NCBI RefSeq assembly: GCF_011082725.1
Contig: NZ_CP049715.1
Span: 1,116,001 to 1,180,000, forward strand
Direction of reading: 5' to 3'
Length of the DNA stretch: 64,000 nt
Origin: Apibacter sp. B3706
GTDB lineage: Bacteria > Bacteroidota > Bacteroidia > Flavobacteriales > Weeksellaceae
In this document: in pieces, positions 8,974-15,540 of the stretch
Position numbering within the stretch: the stretch's first letter is position 1
Layout: the number at the start of each line of letters is the position of its first letter
The notes under the pieces: model-generated
What the model was told of the DNA's origin: nothing
The model's input: only the letters and a program-made list of their open reading frames with translations
Database searches by the model: none
Translations under genes and position numbers: made by a program

Positions 8974-9438
8974 ATGAAACCAACCCATACACAAATTAAT
9001 TTTTGCCGACTTACAAAAACTTCACAAGAAGACTATCAAACCAATCTGTTTGAAACGGGATGCGAATTTGCCGAAAACTTGGGATATACCTGTCCTCAAA
9101 AATATAAAGAAGAATACATACAAATATTACTTTCTCTTCCCCAATATTGGAAGTGGTGGTCAACCCAATGGAATATCCGAACACAAGAAGCATTCGGAGT
9201 AGTCGGAATATCAGAAAATGAAACCCATATAAATTCACTTGAAACAGATGCCCTCAACGAAGCATTTGCCTCGGCGCACAGCTTATCAAGCTACCAACAT
9301 ATTTACCCTAATAATTTAGTAATGAAAGTCTTAAAAGAAAAAATACAAACCCATGAAACCACTACCCTTAAATCAAATACCTCTAAAGGAATGGAGCGAA
9401 ACCGAATTAGAAGATCACGTGTATCGGTTGAGCTGTGA
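8974..9438 (+). CDS. Early-operon protein of unknown function
   Basis: A 154-residue protein. Residues 1-115 have a globular composition with an aromatic-rich centre (QYWKWWSTQW). The last 29 residues lie in the region that also encodes the next gene in another frame (9353-9438) and are Ser/Thr/Arg-rich, which looks like an overprinted tail. No family recognised. Position and tight spacing place it in the element's early operon. Confidence 0.6.
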   Translation: MKPTHTQINFCRLTKTSQEDYQTNLFETGCEFAENLGYTCPQKYKEEYIQILLSLPQYWKWWSTQWNIRTQEAFGVVGISENETHINSLETDALNEAFASAHSLSSYQHIYPNNLVMKVLKEKIQTHETTTLKSNTSKGMERNRIRRSRVSVEL

Positions 9439-9544
9439 ATTAGATAAATATCAAGAAGGAAACATTTTACTTAGAATTTTACTCCGTATGGAAAGAACAC
9501 GAATACTAAAAGAATTAATACGAAGAGACGAAAATAAATGTTAA
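9353..9544 (+). CDS. Short basic/acidic helical protein overlapping the preceding gene
   Basis: A 63-residue mostly helical protein whose first 86 bases overlap the end of the preceding gene in a different frame, and which ends one base before the next gene's start region. It is rich in Glu, Arg and Leu (ELEDHVYRLSCELDKYQ). It is more convincing as a protein than the overlapping tail of its neighbour. No function can be assigned. Confidence 0.5.
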   Translation: MKPLPLNQIPLKEWSETELEDHVYRLSCELDKYQEGNILLRILLRMERTRILKELIRRDENKC

Positions 9545-9545
9545 C

Positions 9546-9812
9546 ATGAAACTATTGGCAAATATTGAAATATTACGAGATCTTTTATCCTATGATACGG
9601 AAGAAAAGAAATTTTTAAACTTAGCAGAGCGCTGTGAAATCCATCGAAACATAGGCAAGATTACAAGATGTCAGCCCCCTTCTTTTCCCCTTTCATTACA
9701 GGAAAAATTATTTACCAAACTTTTGGAAATCAGAAGAACCGAATGGAAACGCCCTACGATGCATTGGGAAGAAAATCATTTCGGCCAAAAAGTGAAAATA
9801 AAAATTAACTAG
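9546..9812 (+). CDS. Small early-operon protein, unknown
   Basis: An 88-residue basic protein with no recognised motif beyond a predicted helical, charged composition. It begins one base after the stop of the preceding gene and precedes the DUF3164-like gene by 34 bases, so it is part of the early operon. Similar short proteins fill this position in Mu-like elements (Mu gp gene block after B), where many are dispensable. Confidence 0.55.
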   Translation: MKLLANIEILRDLLSYDTEEKKFLNLAERCEIHRNIGKITRCQPPSFPLSLQEKLFTKLLEIRRTEWKRPTMHWEENHFGQKVKIKIN

Positions 9813-9846
9813 CTTTTAAAAACTTTAATTTAAAATCAATCATAAC

Positions 9847-10542
9847 ATGTCCATACCAGATCTAAGCACAGTAACCGAAAAAGAGCTTTTAGAAGCTTTA
9901 AAAAAGAAAAAAAAAGAAAAAGAATCGGACCGGATAGCTTATAAAGAGTTAGTTGAAGAAACTATACCGGAAGTCATCCACCATCTTATTAAAACTTCCC
10001 AAGAACTTCGCTCTTCCAAAAAATTTACCTTTTCTGCCTTAAAAAAACTTATTCAATTAAAATATTCCATATACGGAGTAAAAGAAGAACAACAATCCCA
10101 TACTTTTACTACCGCAAACGGCGAATCTGTAACCATCGGCTATCACGTTACCGATAATTGGGATGACACGGTAAACTCAGGAATAGCTAAAATAAATGAA
10201 TACATAAGGTTCCTTGCCAAGAAAGAGGCCGACGCCCATACTATAACCATCATTAATCAACTATTAAAAAAAGATGCCAAAGGAAATTTAAAAAGTTCCC
10301 GTGTGCTTGAATTAATTTCATTAGCCGATAAGTTGGATCACGAAACTTTCACCGATGGAGTTCGTATCATACAACAAGCCTATAAGCCTACCCGTTCCAG
10401 CTTTTTCATAAAAGCTCATTACCTCGATAAATTAGGTCATAAAGTAACCATAGATCTCTCCATCGCCTCCGTGGATTTTCCTAAAGATTTTGACTTAACA
10501 TTTTTACTTCCTGAAAAACATAAACAAGATGAAAACACCTAA
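9847..10542 (+). CDS. DUF3164-like Mu early protein
   Basis: A 231-residue protein. The C-terminal half reads like the DUF3164 family found in the early region of Mu-type phages: LKKDAKGNLKSSRVLELISL, then a helical stretch and RSSFFIKAHY followed by a final strand with TIDLSIASV. A Lys-rich N-terminal segment (KKKKKEKESDR) could contact nucleic acid. The molecular role of the family is unknown. Its stop overlaps the start of the GemA-like gene by 14 bases, so the two are translated together, and this pairing is typical of Mu-like elements. Confidence 0.75.
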   Translation: MSIPDLSTVTEKELLEALKKKKKEKESDRIAYKELVEETIPEVIHHLIKTSQELRSSKKFTFSALKKLIQLKYSIYGVKEEQQSHTFTTANGESVTIGYHVTDNWDDTVNSGIAKINEYIRFLAKKEADAHTITIINQLLKKDAKGNLKSSRVLELISLADKLDHETFTDGVRIIQQAYKPTRSSFFIKAHYLDKLGHKVTIDLSIASVDFPKDFDLTFLLPEKHKQDENT

Positions 10543-10972
10543 AGTACATGACTATCAAATCAAGCAACTTTTCAGTTTATTCTCCGAAGATGTAAAAAAA
10601 GACCCTGCTCTGCGTCAACAGTTGATTTTTCATTTTACTCACGGGAGAGTAAGCAGTACCAAAGATCTTACCGATGAAGAAGCTAACAGGTTAATTGCTG
10701 CTCTCAAAGAAACATATACCCACTGGGGAAAGTTTGATAAAAATAATAAACAGCATTTAACTCTATTGCGTTTATGTTACGATTTAAATTGGACTATTTT
10801 TAATAAAAAACATAACCGTATAGTCGCCGATTTAAATACTCTGGGAAAATTTATAGCAAGTAAAAAATCACCCGTAAGAAAACCTTTATTAGAAATGTCA
10901 GTAAAAGAATGCAGTAAACTAATAACGGCCTTAGAAGGAATACTTAAATTCAAGTATAAAAAAATGGATTGA
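10529..10972 (+). CDS. gemA: GemA/gp16-like regulator (DUF1018)
   Basis: A 147-residue protein with the gp16 (DUF1018) pattern: an N-terminal IKQLFSLFSEDVKKD segment, then a short helix ending GRVSSTKDLTDEEANRLIAAL, the Ser-x-x-x-Leu-Thr helix seen in Mu GemA homologues, and a C-terminal helical extension. In Mu, GemA influences host gene expression and supercoiling early in the cycle. It is the last gene of the early operon, followed by a 213-base regulatory gap. Assignment rests on motif pattern and position. Confidence 0.75.
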   Translation: MKTPKVHDYQIKQLFSLFSEDVKKDPALRQQLIFHFTHGRVSSTKDLTDEEANRLIAALKETYTHWGKFDKNNKQHLTLLRLCYDLNWTIFNKKHNRIVADLNTLGKFIASKKSPVRKPLLEMSVKECSKLITALEGILKFKYKKMD

Positions 10973-11072
10973 AAAATACCGCCGCCACCTGTTGAAAAAT
11001 ATTTCGTTTGTGCATTTTACTTTTAAAAAAAACAGGGTCACCAATGAGCGATAATTGTTGTATAAAAGAATC

Positions 11073-11090
11073 TGTTCAATCGATCGAACA
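11073..11090. promoter_or_regulatory. 18-base palindrome upstream of the putative late activator
   Basis: TGTTCAATCGATCGAACA is symmetric except for one base pair. It lies about 60 bases before the -33 element of the promoter at 11149-11180, a usual distance for an activator or repressor site. No protein can be named for it. Confidence 0.5.
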
Positions 11091-11148
11091 ATAAAATGAT
11101 AAGAGGTTACATCATTCTAACTGCCAAAAAATCACAAATAAATCATTA

Positions 11149-11180
11149 TTTGGATATTTCATACAATAATAATAATTTTG
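11149..11180 (+). promoter_or_regulatory. Promoter of the putative late activator, nearly leaderless
   Basis: TTTG at 11149-11152 and TAATTTTG at 11173-11180 with a 20-base spacer fit the Bacteroidota consensus very well. The -7 element ends only five bases before the ATG at 11186, so the transcript would have almost no leader. Confidence 0.65.
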
Positions 11181-11185
11181 TGTAA

Positions 11186-11380
11186 ATGAGTACCAAAAAC
11201 TTACGAAATAATACAAAATTAAGATACAGAGCCATAAAAGAAGAATACCGTTTACAAGTTAAACGCAATAACGGTATGCCTCTTACTCAGATATACAGAC
11301 AATTTATTTATCCCAAGTTTTTCATATCCAGACAAACCTTATATACGATCATATTTACTCCGGATTCCGATTTAAACTAG
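11186..11380 (+). CDS. Short HTH-like protein at the Mu mor position
   Basis: A 64-residue very basic protein. The central and C-terminal part (PLTQIYRQFIYPKFFISRQTLYTIIF) fits a helix-turn-helix in which SRQTLYTII would be the recognition helix. It follows the GemA-like gene and has its own promoter, the place where Mu carries mor, the activator of the middle promoter. Its stop overlaps the stop of the leftward neighbour by four bases. It may switch on the lysis and tail genes; this is inference from place and composition. Confidence 0.55.
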   Translation: MSTKNLRNNTKLRYRAIKEEYRLQVKRNNGMPLTQIYRQFIYPKFFISRQTLYTIIFTPDSDLN

Positions 11381-11826
11381 CAATTGGATATACTCATCGT
11401 ATAGAATACATGAAGTTCTTGAATACCATCCTCTCTTAGGACAGATTTCCAAGAAGATCTTTTCAAGCTCCCGCAAAAACTTTTCGGTCTCCATTCGTGC
11501 AATTTTTCATGTATTTTTTTTAAATAATTCCAACCTTCCCAAGCATTTGCTTGCACATCCTCAGAATTACTGTTTTGACTTGAAAATTTTAAAGTAGCAA
11601 CCGTTATGTCAAACGTTATAAAACCTTGTTGTTTGTGATGGGAAGTCATTGACTTGCTTTTTCCATTATCTTCGAAAGTAGCTTCTTTAATAGAAATTAA
11701 TGCACAAGGCCAAGATAAAGGGTAAGGGATTTCCTCATAATTTAATTGTCCCCAATCTTCTCCAACATATGAAAATTCCTTAATTTCAGCTATTCTCGCC
11801 TGTAGAGATTCTAAAATTTCGATCAT
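11377..11826 (-). CDS. Tail-terminator/tail-completion-like protein (Mu gp37-like), leftward
   Basis: A 149-residue protein starting MIEILESLQARIAEIKEFSYV, continuing with a PYPLSWPCALISI strand and ending in a strand-rich FYTMSISNC, the pattern of small phage tail-completion proteins that cap the tube (the gp37/gpU-like group) and which usually sit just before the sheath gene. Here it lies 1.6 kb upstream of the sheath and in the opposite direction to every other structural gene. It is intact. A contractile tail needs a terminator even without a head, which fits its retention. Family assignment is moderate. Confidence 0.5.
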   Translation of the reverse strand: MIEILESLQARIAEIKEFSYVGEDWGQLNYEEIPYPLSWPCALISIKEATFEDNGKSKSMTSHHKQQGFITFDITVATLKFSSQNSNSEDVQANAWEGWNYLKKIHEKLHEWRPKSFCGSLKRSSWKSVLREDGIQELHVFYTMSISNC

Positions 11827-12401
11827 TAATTATAAATTTGGTTAATAAATATCTTACATCAACATAAAAAGTATTATTTAACAAACTTTCTCAAATACTT
11901 TTCAGTTGAAAATTTCATCAATAATGAATTGCTTATAAAAACTTATATTCTTAAAAAAGGTTACTCTTTACTAAAATCACTAATTAATAAGAAACCGATA
12001 CATCGCTGAAAAATAATTCGGCTGTAGATCATAATTACCCGCATCTAAGAGTAACCTGTACTATGGTTTTAAACAAATATCTAAGAAAATAAACGCAACT
12101 TGTATTAGTATGTAAAGAAACTTGACACTTCTGTGCAAGTACTTTACAAGATTGTCAAGAAGCTTTACAACTTTCTTTACTTGCAATCTTTTATGATTCA
12201 ATTTTGCCGTATAAAATTTCGAACGATTAAGGATTAGTTACGGTAAAAGAATTATCCGTCATTAAAAAAAATCATTTGAAAGCATACAAAGAAAATAAAC
12301 CAAATAAAAAAATATTGTCTGCTAAGCAAAAGGTTAACCAACGCGTTAAAACGAAATTCACGAATGAATCGCAGGCAGACAGTATTTAATAAAATAGCAA
12401 T
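11827..12401. other. Structured non-coding region between two divergent late genes
   Basis: About 575 bases without a gene. It holds several inverted repeats: 11959-11968 with 12047-12056 (GGTTACTCTT / AAGAGTAACC), 12112-12124 with 12136-12147 (GTAAAG..ACTTG / CAAGTACTTTAC), 12149-12154 with 12184-12189 (AGATTG / CAATCT), and the long repeat at 12311-12386. CTTTAC occurs at 12142, 12163 and 12175. It separates the leftward tail-terminator-like gene from the lysis/tail operon, so it is the natural place for late promoters and activator sites. It may also be the scar of lost head or middle genes. Confidence 0.6.
12311..12386. repeat. Long inverted repeat just upstream of the lysis/tail operon
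   Basis: AATATTGTCTGC (12311-12322) faces GCAGACAGTATT (12375-12386) with one mismatch in 12 and a 52-base spacer. Inside lie the palindromes GGTTAACC (12332-12339) and AACGCGTT (12340-12347). The outer arm shares AATATTGTCT with the repressor operator region at 4754-4763. It ends 15 bases before the amidase ATG, so it could be an operator pair or a leader hairpin controlling the late operon. Confidence 0.6.
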
Positions 12402-12833
12402 ATGAACCTTAAAAAATCTATACGAACCATAAAATATTTGGTTATACACTGTGCCGCGACTCCCGAAGGAAGGAACGATAAGGCCAAAGACATAGATCGT
12501 TGGCATAAAGAAAGAGGATGGGCCGGAATCGGATACAATTACGTCATAGATTTAGATGGTACTGTTGAACCGGGAAGGGATGTAGACAGGATACCTGCCC
12601 AAGTTGCCGGACATAACAAAAATGCCATAGGTATTTGCTATATAGGAGGAGCTGACAAAAACTTGAAAGCTAAAGACACACGAAATCCGGCCCAAAAAAA
12701 AAGTCTGATTGAATTACTTAAAGAATTAAGAAAATTATATCCAACTGCTCAAATACTGGGACATAGAGATTTTGCATCTGCCAATACCACTTGTCCAAGT
12801 TTTGATGCCATAGAAGAATATAAAAATATTTAA
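12402..12833 (+). CDS. N-acetylmuramoyl-L-alanine amidase (endolysin)
   Basis: A 143-residue amidase_2 (T7 lysozyme-type) enzyme that cleaves the bond between MurNAc and L-Ala of peptidoglycan. Zinc ligands are visible: His in YLVIHCAAT, His in ILGHRDF and Cys in TTCPSFD; the catalytic Tyr lies in IGYNYVID. It has no signal peptide, so it needs a holin or other release route, as phage endolysins do. It is followed four bases later by a spanin-like gene, forming a lysis pair that would release particles by bursting the producing cell. Confidence 0.9.
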   Translation: MNLKKSIRTIKYLVIHCAATPEGRNDKAKDIDRWHKERGWAGIGYNYVIDLDGTVEPGRDVDRIPAQVAGHNKNAIGICYIGGADKNLKAKDTRNPAQKKSLIELLKELRKLYPTAQILGHRDFASANTTCPSFDAIEEYKNI

Positions 12834-12837
12834 AGAA

Positions 12838-13350
12838 ATGAAATCGTACAATTATAAGAAGATCGTCTTAAATTTTATTATTCCCGTATTCTTTACTATG
12901 CTTTTGATAAGCTGTAATGAAAATAATAAAATAGCAACCCCTGATCGATTCACAGATAAAAAAATAACTAATAATGAAGTAATCAGAGATTCGATTTTTA
13001 AAATCCAACCCGATACAAGTTCTTTAAAGGCTTTAATTGAATGGAGAAACGGAAAAGCTGTAATTAAAGAAATCATCCAATCAGAATCCGGAAAAAACCA
13101 TTTAAAATTCCCTAAAATCCAAATTAAGGATAATATTCTTACCGTGGATTGTGAAACTCGTGCGCAAGAATTAGTGGCCACTTGGAAAGAACATCACACA
13201 AAAGAATTTAAAACCGAAACCATAACCCATACCGAATTTAAAAATTTATCACGCTGGGAAAGTTTTTGTTTAGGGACAGGTAAAATTGTGACTTTATTAT
13301 TCATAAGTACTTTCATTATCTATCTACTTAGAAAGGGTATTAAGAAATAA
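12838..13350 (+). CDS. Putative unimolecular spanin (lipoprotein with C-terminal TM helix)
   Basis: A 170-residue protein with an N-terminal lipoprotein signal (hydrophobic run ending LLIS-CNENN, lipobox Cys at about residue 23), a charged periplasmic middle, and a C-terminal transmembrane helix (IVTLLFISTFIIYLL, residues about 149-164) ending in a basic tail. Being anchored to the outer membrane at one end and the inner membrane at the other is the defining topology of u-spanins such as phage T1 gp11, which fuse the two membranes in the last step of lysis. It directly follows the amidase. The role is inferred from topology and position; sequence homology is not claimed. Confidence 0.65.
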   Translation: MKSYNYKKIVLNFIIPVFFTMLLISCNENNKIATPDRFTDKKITNNEVIRDSIFKIQPDTSSLKALIEWRNGKAVIKEIIQSESGKNHLKFPKIQIKDNILTVDCETRAQELVATWKEHHTKEFKTETITHTEFKNLSRWESFCLGTGKIVTLLFISTFIIYLLRKGIKK

Positions 13351-13424
13351 AGTGTATAACAAACAATCATAAAAAACAAATAAGATAAATAACATCAATA
13401 ATCAAAAATCAAAATTAACTAATA

Positions 13425-14624
13425 ATGAATTTACCAAAAATAACCATAGACTTTGACAATGGTGTTCTAGGAGCAGTAGCAGCCAATTCGGATGGCGTAT
13501 TCGGATTAGTGGCACATGCAGAAGCTACTGAATTTTTCGAATTGAATAAACCCTACATGGTTAAATCCATGAAACAAGTGGCTCAATTGGGCATAGTATC
13601 GTCAACGAACCAAAATTTATATAAAACCCTTTCTGAATTTTATAAAGAAAGCGGAGAAGGACGTGAATTATGGTTACTGGGTATGCCTAAAAGCACAAAA
13701 ACCTCAAATTGGTTTTCAGTGGACGAAGTTACAGGAAAAGCACCGGTTGAAAAATTATTAGATGCTGCCAATGGTAAGCTTACCGGTATTTTTACTAAAT
13801 GTTCACCGGATGATAATGAGAATTTAACCATCGTAAACGGATTAGATGAGGAGGTGTTACTTACTGCAACCAATGCTCAATCCTTAGCAGAAAGCTACAC
13901 AAAATCTAAGTATGCACCTTTCTTTGTAGTTTTAGAAGGATACGGATTTACCGGTAATGTAATTGAATTACCAAACTTATTCGAATATTCCAACAACCGT
14001 GTATCCATACTTTTAGGTGATACAGAAAAAGGTAAAGGTTCAGCCATCGGTATCGTAGCCGGCAGATTGGCAAAAAATCAAGTACATCAAAATATTGGAA
14101 AAGTTAGAGACGGAGCTTTAAGCAATTTACATGCTTACATTGCAAATGAACCGGCAGAAACTTTTGATGTAGAAGCTTTAAATGAAAAAGGGTTTATCAC
14201 CTTCAGAACTCATGTTGGAAAATCAGGCTATTATTTTACAGACGACCATACAGCCAGCCCGGTGAGTGATGACTATCATTATCTTACTAACAGAAGAGTA
14301 ATTGACAAAGCATACCGAATTACGTATCAAACATTAATCAACTATTTATTGGATGATATCGATTTGGAAATCGACGGAACCATCAACCCTATTTATGCCA
14401 AATGTATAGAAGGAGATCTTGAAAATGCTTTGGTTTCGCTTATGACAAACTACGGTGAATTGTCTTCCAACATTGAAAATAGAGATAATGGAGTTAAAAT
14501 ATTTGTAGACCCGTCTCAAAACGTTGTGGCAACATCCCGAATAAATGTTGTGGCTCGAGTTCGTCCTCACGGATATAACCGATTTGTAGATGTGTTATTA
14601 GGCTTTGATATAACTAAAAAATAA
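13425..14624 (+). CDS. Contractile tail sheath protein (DUF2586-like)
   Basis: A 399-residue protein that opens the tail operon and precedes the tube gene by seven bases, the order of Mu L and M. The N-terminus (MNLPKITIDFDNGVLGAV) and the GYGFTGNVIELPNLFEYSNNRVSILLGD segment fit the short Bacteroidota sheath family DUF2586. The C-terminal part ends in strands with VVATSRINVVARVRPHGY and FVDVLLGFDI, the conserved sheath domain that gives the handshake between rings. It would surround the tube and contract to drive it through a target envelope. Confidence 0.85.
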   Translation: MNLPKITIDFDNGVLGAVAANSDGVFGLVAHAEATEFFELNKPYMVKSMKQVAQLGIVSSTNQNLYKTLSEFYKESGEGRELWLLGMPKSTKTSNWFSVDEVTGKAPVEKLLDAANGKLTGIFTKCSPDDNENLTIVNGLDEEVLLTATNAQSLAESYTKSKYAPFFVVLEGYGFTGNVIELPNLFEYSNNRVSILLGDTEKGKGSAIGIVAGRLAKNQVHQNIGKVRDGALSNLHAYIANEPAETFDVEALNEKGFITFRTHVGKSGYYFTDDHTASPVSDDYHYLTNRRVIDKAYRITYQTLINYLLDDIDLEIDGTINPIYAKCIEGDLENALVSLMTNYGELSSNIENRDNGVKIFVDPSQNVVATSRINVVARVRPHGYNRFVDVLLGFDITKK

Positions 14625-14631
14625 TAAAAAA

Positions 14632-15045
14632 ATGTTTAACAGTAGAGAATATGAATGGGCAGATTTTACTGCTACGTTAGGAGGTAAAGATTTAACTGGA
14701 ATCAGAGGTGTAAAATATACCCGAAAAATAGAAAGAGAAGCCGTATATGGAAAAGGCAGAAATGCACGAGCAATTCAATCCGGAAATGTTTCCATAGAAG
14801 GTGAAATTACATTACTGCAATCAGAATATGAAAGTTTAGTAGCTTCTGCTAAAAACAGAGATATACTTAACCTTTGTTTAGATTTAGTAGGTGCCTATGG
14901 TAACCCAACCAATGGAGATATGTTAATTATGGATCGTATCACCGGTGTACGTTTTACAGAGGCCGGAAAAGAATTTAAACAAGGAGACAAATTCATGGAA
15001 ATTACCCTTCCGTTTATTGCTCTTGATGTAATATCTCAATGCTAA
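14632..15045 (+). CDS. Tail tube protein
   Basis: A 137-residue protein with the beta-rich layout of contractile tail tubes: FTATLGGKDLTGIRGVKYTRKIEREAVYGKGRNARAIQSGN near the start (abbreviated here to its key parts LTGIRGVKYTRK and RNARAIQSGN) and a final strand with ITLPFIALDV. It lies between the sheath and the tail chaperone genes, as M does in Mu. It should stack as hexamer rings to form the inner channel. Confidence 0.85.
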   Translation: MFNSREYEWADFTATLGGKDLTGIRGVKYTRKIEREAVYGKGRNARAIQSGNVSIEGEITLLQSEYESLVASAKNRDILNLCLDLVGAYGNPTNGDMLIMDRITGVRFTEAGKEFKQGDKFMEITLPFIALDVISQC

Positions 15046-15064
15046 TTAGAAATTAAAAAAAATT

Positions 15065-15370
15065 ATGAATACTCAAACTAACCCAATCAGCCAAGAACAA
15101 ATCGAGGCATGGAAAGCTAAACACAAAGAAATTTTTAAATTAATTGTTGAAGATAAAGAGGCCTATCTAAAAAAACCGGACAGGAAAATCTTAGCTGCCG
15201 CAACTGCTGCAAGTTCAACTAATCCTATGAAGTTTAATGAAGTTATTCTTACCAATTGTTGGTTAGGGGGAGATGAAGAAATAAAAACCGATGATTCTTA
15301 CTTTTTAGGTGCTTCCGCTAAATTAAGCGAGCTAATTGAAATAAAACAAGCGGAATTGGAAAAGCTTTAG
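15065..15370 (+). CDS. Tail assembly chaperone, short form (G-like)
   Basis: A 101-residue acidic helical protein between the tube and the tape measure genes. It begins SQEQIEAWKAKHKEIFKLIVED and includes DRKILAAATAASSTNPMKFNEVIL, the conserved core of Bacteroidota tail chaperones. Reading stops at TAG 15368-15370. A -1 shift at 15358-15364 gives the long form annotated separately. In phage lambda and Mu the two forms must be made in a fixed ratio to chaperone the tape measure. Confidence 0.8.
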   Translation: MNTQTNPISQEQIEAWKAKHKEIFKLIVEDKEAYLKKPDRKILAAATAASSTNPMKFNEVILTNCWLGGDEEIKTDDSYFLGASAKLSELIEIKQAELEKL

Positions 15371-15540
15371 CCGCTGCCAAGATCGTCGAGGAAAATGTAG
15401 AATGGATACGTTTGAGCCATGCCATGCTCAGATATTATTTTCATATAGATCCGGATATATTAACAGATAAAGAATGGGCAGAAAGAATGCAAGAGCTTAA
15501 TTATATCCGGATTAAAGAAAATTCAACTAATGCCAATTAA
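15065..15540 (+). CDS. Tail assembly chaperone, frameshifted long form (GT-like)
   Basis: If ribosomes slip back one base on G GAA AAG (15358-15364), reading continues in the -1 frame from GCT 15364 to TAA 15538-15540. That adds 58 residues (ALAAAKIVEENVEW, then RLSHAMLRYYFHIDP and DKEWAERMQELNYIR), giving about 158 residues. The extension has no start codon of its own at its beginning, is protein-like throughout, and ends in TAATG, so the tape measure ATG overlaps its stop. This is the lambda G/GT and Mu gp41 arrangement. Seen directly in the sequence; slippage itself is inferred. Confidence 0.82.
15358..15364 (+). promoter_or_regulatory. Programmed -1 frameshift site G GAA AAG
   Basis: The heptamer GGAAAAG sits four bases before the zero-frame stop and differs by one base from the lambda G-T slippery site GGGAAAG. 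Lys AAG can re-pair with AAA after slipping. Confidence 0.75.

Noticed and set aside
11377-12401. Invertible fibre segment like the Mu G segment
   Set aside because: No invertase gene is present, the repeats found do not flank the reversed gene, and the gene is not a fibre.
15065-15370. Sequencing frameshift as explanation for the split tail chaperone
   Set aside because: The slippery heptamer, the short distance to the stop and the overlap with the tape measure start fit the known programmed shift better than an error.
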